A stretch of 64,000 bases of DNA, taken from assembly GCF_900302495.1 (NCBI RefSeq), contig NZ_OMKW01000003.1, forward strand, positions 248,001 through 312,000, written 5' to 3'. The notes under the pieces are model-generated. The model was not told the DNA's origin, ran no database searches, and saw nothing but the letters and a program-made list of their open reading frames with translations. Origin of the DNA: Pontivivens insulae (GTDB lineage Bacteria; Pseudomonadota; Alphaproteobacteria; Rhodobacterales; Rhodobacteraceae). The position numbers were made by a program, and so were the translations under genes. Positions 33,334 through 41,501 of the stretch are shown piece after piece. Each line of letters opens with the position of its first letter. Within the stretch, counting starts at the first letter, position 1.

Positions 33334-34254
33334 TTAAAGGCCTGCTGCGCGCAAGATCACACCTGCGGTCATCAGGTCCAAATGCGCGCCGCCCCCATTC
33401 TTGAACAGCGTGATCTCCTGATCCGAGCGGCGCCCCGCCTGACCCGCAATAATCTGCGTCAGGTCGCCCTTCACGTCGGATGGGGCGATTGCACCGCTGG
33501 CCAGCGGGATCATCAGTTCACCGATATGTCCCATCGTCGTCTCGCGACTGTCGACGAAGATCGAGCTGCGAGTGAGTGCGGTATCGTCCGCCTCTCGCAT
33601 ATCGGCGGTGAACGCCCCGATCAGATCGAGATGGGCCCCTTGTGCAAGCCAATCTCCCTTTAGAACCGGGGATTTGCTCATCGTGCAGGTTGCGACGATA
33701 TCGGCCGCAGCCACGGCATCTGAAAGATCGGCTGCAACAATCACGTCGGCATGTTTCCCGGCCAGCGCCTCAGCCCGTTCGATGGTCCGGTTCCACAGCA
33801 TCACGGTCTTCAAGTTGGGGAATACGGCGCGATAGGCCTCGATGAGGCTATCCGCAACCGCGCCAGCGCCTATGATCAGCAGACGTTCCGCATCCGGGCG
33901 CGCAAGCAAGCGCGCGCCGAGCACACTGTCCCCCGCGGTCTTCCATCGCGTGATCAATGCATTGTCGATCACGGCGCGGGGTGCCCCGGTCTGATCATCG
34001 AAAACGAGCATCGCACCCTGAACGCTTGGACGACCCTGTGCAGGGTTGCCGGGCAGGACCGTGACCGACTTCACACCAACACCTGCGCCGTCAATCCATG
34101 CAGCGCGGCTCAACAAGGTATCGTCGCCGCGATGCAGGAACTGGTCGGACACTTCGGGAGCCGGGCCGCGGTGCCCCTCCTCTATCGCATCCGCGATCGC
34201 TACCCAGTCTGCGGGCGGCACATCGGATGCGGTGATGAAGGGCAGATTTGCCAT
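33334..34254 (-). CDS. Ornithine cyclodeaminase/mu-crystallin family protein
   Basis: A 306-aa NAD(P)-binding enzyme. KSVTVLPGNPAQGRPSVQG and the Rossmann motif LLIIGAGAVADSLIEAY are family hallmarks, with DLIGAFTADMREAD and SRETTMGHIGE after them. Members catalyse ornithine cyclisation, alanine or iminosuccinate reduction and related imine chemistry; none can be singled out. The start touches the aminotransferase stop (TGATG), so the pair is co-translated. A ketimine reductase working with the aminotransferase is plausible. Confidence 0.82.
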   Translation of the reverse strand: MANLPFITASDVPPADWVAIADAIEEGHRGPAPEVSDQFLHRGDDTLLSRAAWIDGAGVGVKSVTVLPGNPAQGRPSVQGAMLVFDDQTGAPRAVIDNALITRWKTAGDSVLGARLLARPDAERLLIIGAGAVADSLIEAYRAVFPNLKTVMLWNRTIERAEALAGKHADVIVAADLSDAVAAADIVATCTMSKSPVLKGDWLAQGAHLDLIGAFTADMREADDTALTRSSIFVDSRETTMGHIGELMIPLASGAIAPSDVKGDLTQIIAGQAGRRSDQEITLFKNGGGAHLDLMTAGVILRAAGL

Positions 34255-35432
34255 CAGGCCCCGGCGGCTGCCGCTGCGCGGGCGAAGGCTGGCAGGTCCT
34301 CCTCGGTCAGGCCGGCAATGTTCATGCGGCTGTCCTGAACCATGTAGATGCCCGCTTCATCCCTCATGGCCTTCACCTGCTCTGGCGTGACGCCGAGGCG
34401 AGAGAACATGCCGCGATGCTCTTTGATGAAATCAAAGCGATCAGAATTGGTGGCCTGACGAAGAGCCTCGGCCAGACCGTCACGCAGACCGTTGATCCGC
34501 TCGCGCATCTCTGTCAGTTCCGCTTCCCAGTCCGCGCGCAGTTCAGGATCATTCAGGATGATCTCTGCCAGCGCCGCGCCATGATCGGGCGCAAAGGAGT
34601 AGAGCATACGGTTCACGCTGGCGAGCGTCGCCTGGACCAGCTTCGTCTCGTCCACATCAGGGCAGATCACCGTCGCGCAGCCAGCCCGGTCGCGGTAGAG
34701 GCCAAAATTCTTGGAACAGGATTGCGCAACCATCATCCGCTGCACCTTAGAGGCCATGTGCCGCATCCCGGTCACGTCTTCCTCAAGTCCGTCACCCATG
34801 CCCTGATAGGCAAGATCGACCAGCGGGGTCCAACCGTTCGCGATGGCGCTTTCGGTCAGTTGCGCCCACTGCGCATCTGTAAGATTGGCCCCGGTCGGAT
34901 TGTGACAGCAGCCATGCAGCACAACAATATCATCCGCACCCAAACCGTTCACATAAGCCAGCATATCATCGAAGCGCACGCCGCAGGTTTCAGCATCGAA
35001 ATAGTCATATTTCGAAACGCTCAACCCCATGTTGTTCAGCATACCCTCATGGCTGGGCCAGGATGGGTTGGAAATGTGGAATTTCGCATCAGGTTTGGCG
35101 CGCGAGACCAGCTCAAACAGCACGCGCAACGCGCCTGTGCCCCCCGGTGCCGCAGCCCCGGCCATGCGATCGGTCGCCTGCCCAAGGCCGAGTTCCTGCA
35201 TTGCCTTCACAAAGGCCGGATCACCCGTCAGCTTGGTGTAGGTCTTCGTCGTCTGGGCCGCGTGCAACCGCTCCTCCGCCTTGCGGACAGCGCGCATCAC
35301 CGGCGTACGCCCTTCATCATCCTTGTAAACGCCGACGCCCAGATCGACCTTCGTGTCGCGCGGATCGGCGGCATATTCCGCCATCAGGGCGATGATCGCA
35401 TCGGGCTTTGGTTGCGGCAGGCTGTTGAACAT
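34254..35432 (-). CDS. Aromatic amino acid aminotransferase (class I)
   Basis: A 392-aa PLP enzyme of the aspartate/tyrosine aminotransferase group (fold type I, AspC/TyrB-like). KVDLGVGVYKDDEGRTPVM, TLTGDPAF-like TKLTGDPAFV, HGCCHNPTG, and the Schiff-base lysine in QSCSKNFGLYRDRAG are diagnostic; the conserved Arg near the C-terminus is in MVQDSRMNIAGL. The ATG at 35432 after AAAGGTC is chosen. It transfers amino groups between aromatic or dicarboxylic amino acids and 2-oxoglutarate. First of a two-gene unit with the cyclodeaminase-like gene. Confidence 0.87.
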   Translation of the reverse strand: MFNSLPQPKPDAIIALMAEYAADPRDTKVDLGVGVYKDDEGRTPVMRAVRKAEERLHAAQTTKTYTKLTGDPAFVKAMQELGLGQATDRMAGAAAPGGTGALRVLFELVSRAKPDAKFHISNPSWPSHEGMLNNMGLSVSKYDYFDAETCGVRFDDMLAYVNGLGADDIVVLHGCCHNPTGANLTDAQWAQLTESAIANGWTPLVDLAYQGMGDGLEEDVTGMRHMASKVQRMMVAQSCSKNFGLYRDRAGCATVICPDVDETKLVQATLASVNRMLYSFAPDHGAALAEIILNDPELRADWEAELTEMRERINGLRDGLAEALRQATNSDRFDFIKEHRGMFSRLGVTPEQVKAMRDEAGIYMVQDSRMNIAGLTEEDLPAFARAAAAAGA

Positions 35433-35451
35433 CAAAATGACCTTTCAGATG

Positions 35452-35979
35452 TCACGAAGAGGAAGAGAGGACGCGGGTCGCGACCTCCTGTTCATAGGGC
35501 GTGAACCCGCATTTCTGATAGAGCGGAAGGGCCGCCGGATGGTCGAGGGTGCAGGTGTTGACCTCTAACCGCTTTACCCCCGGACCGTCCCACGCCATGT
35601 GGATCGCGGTCTGCAAAAGCCATCGACCCAGGCCAGATCCGACTGCCTCCGGCACCAGACCGAAATAGGCAAGGTCGCATTCCCCCTCGGTTCGGAAATC
35701 GAGCTGAAAAAAGCCCGCAGGCCAGCCATTGCGCATCAGTGTGTAAAGATGAACGTCAGGACTTTTGACAAAAGCTTCAAGTTCTTCGGGATCCTGACGG
35801 AACCGGTCTGTCCATTCATAGGGACCGCCCACCGCGCCATAGAGCGAGAGAAAATACCAGACCGGCGGGTCTTCGGCGCGCAGCAGCGCAATCGGGTCGT
35901 TCAATCGCGCCGCGGGCCGCGGATAGTCGGGGCGCCCATCCATGGCAAGATAGGTGATCGTATAGGTCGCCTCCGTCAT
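35452..35979 (-). CDS. GNAT family N-acetyltransferase
   Basis: A 175-aa acetyltransferase. The acetyl-CoA-binding V-x-x-x-x-x-G-x-G-x-A-like loop reads VPEAVGSGLGRWLLQTAI at about residues 118-135, followed by LEVNTCTLDHPAALPLYQKCGFTPY, the typical GNAT C-terminal arm. The ATG overlaps the sulfurtransferase stop (ATGA), so it is translationally coupled to sseA. Substrate unknown. Confidence 0.83.
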   Translation of the reverse strand: MTEATYTITYLAMDGRPDYPRPAARLNDPIALLRAEDPPVWYFLSLYGAVGGPYEWTDRFRQDPEELEAFVKSPDVHLYTLMRNGWPAGFFQLDFRTEGECDLAYFGLVPEAVGSGLGRWLLQTAIHMAWDGPGVKRLEVNTCTLDHPAALPLYQKCGFTPYEQEVATRVLSSSS

Positions 35980-36827
35980 CCGGTCGCGACTTTCAGGTCC
36001 GGATACATACCCCATTCCGCCCAGGAACCGTCATAGACCGCAACCTGCTTGTGGCCGATCCGCTCAAGCGCGAGGGCAAGGATCGACGCCGTGATCCCTG
36101 ATCCGCAGGTCGTGGTGATCGGACCGGACAGATCGACGCCTGCACCTTCGAATGCGGCGCGCAGCGCGTTCTCGTCCTTCATGGTGCCATCGGCATTCAG
36201 CACGTCCTTGTAATAGACGTTCAGAGAGTTCGGGATGTGCCCGGCACGTAGTCCGGGCCGGGCCTCCGGCTCCTCGCCGCGGAAGCGGGCCGGGGATCGG
36301 GCATCCACGATCTGTTCTTGTGCGAGCTTTGTCTGCGCGGCCACCTGCGTCACATCCCGCACGCGGCTGGCATCCCGGCGTGCGGTGAAGTGGCGGTCGC
36401 GCAGCAATGGAAGATCGTCCTCTACCGGGTGCCCCTCAGCCTTCCATTTCGGCAAACCACCGTCGAGCACTGCGACATCGGTTTTGCCCATCAGTCGGAA
36501 CAGCCACCAGACACGCGGGGCAGAAAACAGGCCTGCCGTGTCATAGACGATCACCCGGTGCCCGTCGCCAATGCCCATGGCCCGCATGCGGGAGATGAAC
36601 TTCTCAACCGGAGGGGCCATATGCGGCAGGTCCGACGCACTGTCTGAAATCTCATCAATGTCGAAAAAGCGGGCGCCGGGGATATGCTCTGCTTCATATT
36701 CCGCGCGCGGATTGCGGCCCTCGGCGGGCAGGTACCAGCTTGCGTCCATAACGCGGAGATCGGGCGCGCCCAGATGAGCGGCCAACCAGTCGGTGCTTAC
36801 CAATTCGGTCGTTTGCCCGGTCGCCAT
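35976..36827 (-). CDS. sseA: 3-mercaptopyruvate sulfurtransferase
   Basis: A 283-aa tandem-rhodanese enzyme. The catalytic Cys241 is in the loop CGSGITA, the mercaptopyruvate-type motif (thiosulfate enzymes have CRKG-like loops). N-terminal DLRVMDASWYLP and EYEAEHIPGARFFDID are typical. It transfers sulfur from 3-mercaptopyruvate to thiols or cyanide. It is followed by a coupled GNAT gene. The ATG at 36827 is preceded by GGAGGATGCG. Confidence 0.9.
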   Translation of the reverse strand: MATGQTTELVSTDWLAAHLGAPDLRVMDASWYLPAEGRNPRAEYEAEHIPGARFFDIDEISDSASDLPHMAPPVEKFISRMRAMGIGDGHRVIVYDTAGLFSAPRVWWLFRLMGKTDVAVLDGGLPKWKAEGHPVEDDLPLLRDRHFTARRDASRVRDVTQVAAQTKLAQEQIVDARSPARFRGEEPEARPGLRAGHIPNSLNVYYKDVLNADGTMKDENALRAAFEGAGVDLSGPITTTCGSGITASILALALERIGHKQVAVYDGSWAEWGMYPDLKVATG

Positions 36828-36897
36828 ATCGCATCCTCCACTGATGTCTTGGGAGGGATAACGCGCGCAAGGTGGTGACGCAAGTTGCGCCCCGTCC

Positions 36898-37311
36898 TCA
36901 TTCGCTGCGAATGCGCGTCATTCCGGCCCCATACTGGCCGGATGGACGGGCGGCGAACCCGCGGGAAGCATAAAACGGCTCCAATCCAGCAACGGCCATC
37001 AACCCAATTGCAGATCCGTTTGCCATCCGTCCGTCGAGTTGTGCGAGAATCTCGTCGAGTAATGCAGCCGCGATCCCCTGCCCTCTGTAAGATTGTGCCA
37101 CGATCAAGTCCTGAACATGAGCATAGAGCACGCCATCCCCAACGGCGCGGACCATGCCCACCAATTCCCCCTCGTCGGTGCGCGCCGAAACATGCAGCAG
37201 ACTGGCCTCAAGTGCGCGGCTCAGCACAGTTGGATCAAGTACTTCCCACGGGGTCTCCAGCCTCAAGCGGCCCACGTCGCGCGCGCTCAGCTGCTCAGGT
37301 ACAATCTTCAC
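36898..37311 (-). CDS. GNAT family N-acetyltransferase (polyamine-operon end)
   Basis: A 137-aa acetyltransferase with VQDLIVAQSYRGQGIAAALLDEIL (acetyl-CoA loop Q-x-x-G-x-A) and GLEPFYASRGFAARP. The start is a GTG at 37311 whose GTGA overlaps the stop of the potI-like permease; a longer frame reaching 37545 lies wholly within that permease gene and is rejected. Being the last gene of a polyamine transport operon, it may acetylate a polyamine, but this is inference from position only. Confidence 0.8.
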   Translation of the reverse strand: MKIVPEQLSARDVGRLRLETPWEVLDPTVLSRALEASLLHVSARTDEGELVGMVRAVGDGVLYAHVQDLIVAQSYRGQGIAAALLDEILAQLDGRMANGSAIGLMAVAGLEPFYASRGFAARPSGQYGAGMTRIRSE

Positions 37312-38117
37312 GACCGATCCTGACTGCGACGTCGCCGCGCCTCGGCCCGGCTCATGATCAGCGCCCCCAGGATCAGGCCGGTGGCGACCACGAGGATCAC
37401 CAGCGTGCCGAGCGCATTCACGTCCGGGCTGACCCCCAGGCGCACTTTGGAATAGATTACCATCGGCAGGGTGGAAGAACCCTGACCGCTCACAAAGCTC
37501 GCAATCACCAGATCGTCTAGGGACAGCGTAAACGCCAGCAACCAACCCGAGATCAGGGCCGGTGCGATCACCGGCAAGGTGATGCCCATGAATATGCGAA
37601 CCGGCCGCGCGCCAAGATCCCGCGCAGCCTCCTCGATCGAGCGGTCAAACCCGGCCAGCCGTGCCTGTATGACCACTGCGACAAAGGCCATGCCAAAGGT
37701 CGCATGGGCGATCACGATCGTCGTCACCGACCGCCCTTGCGGCCAGCCGAAAAGCTGCTCCATCGAAATAAACAGCAACAGCAGCGACAGGCCGGTGACC
37801 ACCTCTGGCATCACAATCGGTGCGGTGGTCATCGCCGTGAACAGCATGCGCAACCGAAAGCCTCCAAACCGCGACAAGATATAACCGATCAGGGTTCCAA
37901 ATATGGTCCCGATACTGGCGGAAAGCACCGCGACCTGAAGCGAGACAAGCGCGGCATCGAGCACTGCATCATTGCTCCACAATTCGCCATACCAGCGCGT
38001 CGACCAGCCCCCCCAGACACTGACGAGCTGCGAGGCGTTGAACGAATAGATGATGAGCACCGCCAGCGGGACGTAGAGCAGCGCGAAGCCCAGGATTGCG
38101 AGAAGACGGATCATCAC
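37308..38117 (-). CDS. potI: Polyamine-type ABC permease, PotI/PotC-like
   Basis: A 269-aa permease with six helices and the EAA loop EEAARDLGARPVRIFMGITLPVIAPALI. YVPLAVLIIYSFNASQ at the N-terminus is characteristic of PotC/PotI. It overlaps the upstream permease by ATGA and the GNAT gene by GTGA. Gene order (binding protein, ATPase, permease, permease) is that of E. coli potFGHI rather than potABCD. Confidence 0.86.
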   Translation of the reverse strand: MMIRLLAILGFALLYVPLAVLIIYSFNASQLVSVWGGWSTRWYGELWSNDAVLDAALVSLQVAVLSASIGTIFGTLIGYILSRFGGFRLRMLFTAMTTAPIVMPEVVTGLSLLLLFISMEQLFGWPQGRSVTTIVIAHATFGMAFVAVVIQARLAGFDRSIEEAARDLGARPVRIFMGITLPVIAPALISGWLLAFTLSLDDLVIASFVSGQGSSTLPMVIYSKVRLGVSPDVNALGTLVILVVATGLILGALIMSRAEARRRRSQDRS

Positions 38118-38995
38118 GCCTCCCCCCGCAACGCGGGGGAGGAACGCAGCAACATGAATGGCACGACCAGAAGGGCCAGCATGGCAATGGCCACGGCTGC
38201 GGCCACAGGCCAGTCACGATTGCGGGTGAATTCCCCCCAAAGCACGTTCCCAATCATCGGGCTATCCTGCGCGCCCATCAGATCCGGAATTACAAATTCC
38301 CCGACGGCCGGGATGAAGACCAGAAGACAGCCCGCCAGAATACCCGGCAATGACAGCGGCAGCGTGATTGTCCAAAACGTCTGCCACCCGCGCGCACCCA
38401 GATCGGCCGCGGCCTCCAGCAAGGTTCCGTCCAGCTTTTCCAACGTCGAATAGAGCGGCAGAACCATCAGGGGCAGATAGGTGAAAACGATGGTCAGATA
38501 GACGGCAAAATCGGTCTGCATCATCTGGATCGGCTCATCTGTGATGCCAAGCCACATCAACCCGGTATTGATGAGCCCCCCCTGCCGGAGCAGCCCCATC
38601 AACGCATAAATCCGCAGAAGCGACGACGTCCAGAATGGCAAGATGACCGCGAGCAACAACACATTGCGCCAGGTCGGCGTCGCCCGCGCGATGACCCAGG
38701 CCATGGGCCACGCCACCAACAGGCACATCAGGGTTGCGCCACCTGCAATCTGAACCGAGCCCAGATAGGCCCGCCAGTAGAGATCATCCTCGGTGAGAAA
38801 CACATAATTGTCGAATGAGCCAACGAAGCGCGGAACCCATCCGTCCCACTCAAATGCCGGGGAATAAGGCGGCACACTGAATTGCGGTGCACCGAGGCTC
38901 ACCAGAAAGACGATGAAGAACGGCACCAGAAAGAAGATCAGCAACCAGATGAATGGCACGCCGATGACTGCGCGTTTGCCCCAGCCTTCCCTCAC
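38114..38995 (-). CDS. potH: Polyamine-type ABC permease, PotH/PotB-like
   Basis: A 293-aa permease with the EAA loop LEAAADLGARGWQTFWTITLPLSLPGILAG and SFDNYVFLTEDDLYWRAYLGSVQIAG. The preferred start is GTG 38995 (VREGWGKRAVIGVPF), 9 nt after AGAAGG; the longer opening to 39085 runs through the dispersed repeat and gives an Arg/Cys-rich unlikely N-terminus. ATGA overlap with potI. It lies 112 bp after potG. Confidence 0.82.
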   Translation of the reverse strand: MREGWGKRAVIGVPFIWLLIFFLVPFFIVFLVSLGAPQFSVPPYSPAFEWDGWVPRFVGSFDNYVFLTEDDLYWRAYLGSVQIAGGATLMCLLVAWPMAWVIARATPTWRNVLLLAVILPFWTSSLLRIYALMGLLRQGGLINTGLMWLGITDEPIQMMQTDFAVYLTIVFTYLPLMVLPLYSTLEKLDGTLLEAAADLGARGWQTFWTITLPLSLPGILAGCLLVFIPAVGEFVIPDLMGAQDSPMIGNVLWGEFTRNRDWPVAAAVAIAMLALLVVPFMLLRSSPALRGEA

Positions 38996-39019
38996 TGAAA
39001 TGCACCTTCTTCTTGGTCG

Positions 39020-39038
39020 AAATATCCCCGCCGGAGGC
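39020..39038. repeat. Dispersed intergenic 19-bp element, copy 2
   Basis: AAATATCCCCGCCGGAGGC, identical to 15368-15386. On the minus strand it continues into CGACCAAGAAGAAGG, sharing GGATATTT and CCAAGAAGAA with the tail of the terminator at 18285-18320. It lies in the gap between potG and potH. Confidence 0.6.
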
Positions 39039-39107
39039 CTGCGGCACAGCCTATGCGCGCCATCGGCCGGCATGTCTCGGGACAATTGTACGTCACGCGC
39101 ATCGCAC

Positions 39108-40199
39108 TCAATCCCGCAACATCACGGCACCTTCAGGTGCGAAATCAAAATGGACAGGCATGTCCCATGTGATGTCCTGCTCACCGGCCCGGGCACGGTT
39201 GGCGCGGCTCACGTCGAGAATGCCACCGCCCGCCAGCCGCAGGCGGTAGCGGGTCACATCTCCACGATAGGCATAGTCCTCTACAATCGCGGGATAGCCA
39301 CTTCCCAGTGTGATCTTCTCTGGCCGGACCGCGAGGGTCACCGGTGTCCCGATCTGCGGAATATCCCCTTCGCAAACCGCACGAACCTCCTGCCCGATTG
39401 CAGGACAATCGAGCCGAACGAAGCGCCCGTCATCGCCAGCGACGCTGGCTTCAAGCAGGTTCACGTTGCCCACGAAATCCGCGATCAAGCGGTTCTTGGG
39501 GAATTCATAGATGCGGCGCGGTGTATCGACCTGAACGAGCTTTCCCTTGTCCATGACACCGATCCGGGTGGCGAGGGTCATCGCCTCTTCTTGATCATGG
39601 GTCACAACGACAAAGGTGGTGCCGGTCTTGTCGAAAATATCCATCAGCTCGAACTGCGTTTCCTCCCTCAATTTGCGGTCGAGGGCGGAAAGCGGTTCAT
39701 CCAGTAGCAGCAGTTTCGGCCCACGCGCCAGTGCCCGCGCAAGGGCCACGCGCTGGCGTTGCCCACCGGACATCTGATGCGGCTTGCGCTTTGCGAACTC
39801 TTCCATCCGCACGAGGCGCAACATCTCTGCGACGCGGCTCAGACGTTCGGACTTTGGCATCCCCATGCGCTTCAGCCCATAGGCGATGTTGTCGGCCACG
39901 TTCATGTGCGGGAACAGCGCATAGCTTTGGAACATCATGTTGACGGGCCGGTCCGCCGGATCTGTCCCGACAATATCGCGCCCTTCAATCTCGATCGCGC
40001 CGGAAGTCGGCGTCTCGAACCCAGCCAACATGCGCAAGAGCGTCGACTTGCCCGAACCGGAACCACCCAAAAGGCAGAACAGCTCTTTGCGCCGGATATC
40101 GAGAGACAGGTCATCGACGGCTGTCGTGCCGTCGAAAACCTTGGTCACATTGCGGATGCGCAGGAAGGGTTGTTCCTGCGCTGAAGCCTCGTCGCTCAC
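39108..40199 (-). CDS. potG: Polyamine-type ABC transporter ATPase, PotG/PotA-like
   Basis: A 363-aa ATPase: Walker A GGSGSGKSTLLRML, signature MSGGQRQRVALARAL, Walker B LLLLDEPLSALD, His-switch VVTHDQEEA, followed by a C-terminal TOBE-like regulatory domain. GTG 40199 is chosen: its GTGA overlaps the binding-protein stop; the longer frame would extend into that gene. It energises uptake of a putrescine/spermidine-like substrate. Confidence 0.87.
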   Translation of the reverse strand: MSDEASAQEQPFLRIRNVTKVFDGTTAVDDLSLDIRRKELFCLLGGSGSGKSTLLRMLAGFETPTSGAIEIEGRDIVGTDPADRPVNMMFQSYALFPHMNVADNIAYGLKRMGMPKSERLSRVAEMLRLVRMEEFAKRKPHQMSGGQRQRVALARALARGPKLLLLDEPLSALDRKLREETQFELMDIFDKTGTTFVVVTHDQEEAMTLATRIGVMDKGKLVQVDTPRRIYEFPKNRLIADFVGNVNLLEASVAGDDGRFVRLDCPAIGQEVRAVCEGDIPQIGTPVTLAVRPEKITLGSGYPAIVEDYAYRGDVTRYRLRLAGGGILDVSRANRARAGEQDITWDMPVHFDFAPEGAVMLRD

Positions 40200-41287
40200 T
40201 GTCCGGTCTTCACCTGGGTCCACAGACGGTTCACCAGGCGATCCGTACGGGCGTCATAAACCTCGGCAGCCCAAAGGCGCTCGGACGCAGCCTCAGTCGG
40301 GAAGATACCGGGATCAGACGTGATGTCCGGGTCAACCAACTCCAGTGAGGCGGCGTTGCCGTTGGCATACCAGACATAGTTGGTGATGTCGGCGGTCACA
40401 TCAGGACGCATGACGAAGTTAATGAACTCGTGCGCGAGATCGGGGTTCGGCGCATCTGCCGGGATCGCCATCAGGTCAAACCACTGCAAGGCCCCTTCAG
40501 ACGGGATCACGTAAGCAATCTCGACCCCGTTCTCAGCCTCTTCCGCGCGGTAGAGCGCCTGGAACACATCCCCGGACCATCCAACCGAGACGCAGACATC
40601 GCCATTCGCGAGATCAGAGATGTATTGCGAGGAATGGAAGTATCGGATGTGCGGTCGGATCGTTTCCAGCAGCTCGGCCGCAGCCTCCATATCCTCAGAC
40701 GCGGTCGAGCGGGGGTCGAGGCCGAGATAATTCATCGCGGCAGGCAGCATCTCGGTCGGCGCGTCCAGCATCGTGACGCCGCATTCCGAGAGTTGCTCAA
40801 TGATCTCCGGGTTGAAGATCATATCCCAACTATCTGTCGGCGCATCGTCACCCAGGATCTCCGCAACCTTGCCGACATTATAGCCGATACCTGTCGTGCC
40901 CCACATGTAGATGACCGAGTGTTCGTTGCCAGGATCGTAGACCGCAGCAGCCTCCATCAACGCAGGGTCCATATTCTCAAGGTTGGGCAGTTTCGAACGG
41001 TCAAGCGGTTGATAAATTCCCGCCGCGGCCTGGCGGCGCAGGAAGTCGGAGGTCGGCACAACAATGTCGAACCCGGAATTACCGGCAAACAGTCGGGCCT
41101 CCAGCACCTCGTTGCTGTCATAGACGTCATAATTGACGCTGACGCCGAACTCCTGCTCGAAATTCGCGATCGTGTCCTCGGCGATATAGTCGGACCAGTT
41201 GTAGATATTGAGCACCTGATCCTGCGCGAGCACCGTCAGTGGGGTGGTGGCGAGCAGGGCGGCGAGGGCCGTGGTCTTCATGCGCAT
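40196..41287 (-). CDS. potF: Polyamine-type substrate-binding protein, PotF/PotD-like
   Basis: A 363-aa periplasmic protein with a Sec signal peptide (MRMKTTALAALLATTPLTVLAQ). LNIYNWSDYIAEDTIANFEQEFGV is the PotD/PotF opening; DIVVPTSDFLRRQ and GYNVG/WSGDVFQA follow, the latter bearing the aromatic/Asp residues that hold the amine. ATG 41287 lies 7 nt after GGGAGA. It heads the potFGHI-like operon and is divergent from a glutamine-synthetase-family gene that is probably part of polyamine breakdown. Confidence 0.88.
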   Translation of the reverse strand: MRMKTTALAALLATTPLTVLAQDQVLNIYNWSDYIAEDTIANFEQEFGVSVNYDVYDSNEVLEARLFAGNSGFDIVVPTSDFLRRQAAAGIYQPLDRSKLPNLENMDPALMEAAAVYDPGNEHSVIYMWGTTGIGYNVGKVAEILGDDAPTDSWDMIFNPEIIEQLSECGVTMLDAPTEMLPAAMNYLGLDPRSTASEDMEAAAELLETIRPHIRYFHSSQYISDLANGDVCVSVGWSGDVFQALYRAEEAENGVEIAYVIPSEGALQWFDLMAIPADAPNPDLAHEFINFVMRPDVTADITNYVWYANGNAASLELVDPDITSDPGIFPTEAASERLWAAEVYDARTDRLVNRLWTQVKTGQ

Positions 41288-41501
41288 TGATGCATCTCCC
41301 GAAAAATGAAAGCGATTTGAGACAGCATATGCAGCGATTTCGCGACTTGTGAAGGGGATTCCCGTGGTGTGGGGATTGAGCCATCAGACGCGACGGCACA
41401 ACCACCGCCAAACGCGCATAGCGGCAATCTAAAGTGACACCCTGTCTAAGGGGCATGCGCCGTGCTAGATCAGCGACAACGGAGCAGCCAACGGAGCCTT
41501 C

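Noticed and set aside
33334-34254. Iminosuccinate reductase (BhcD) of the beta-hydroxyaspartate cycle
   Set aside because: BhcD belongs to this family, but bhcA, bhcB and bhcC partners are missing from the neighbourhood, so the specific name is not supported.
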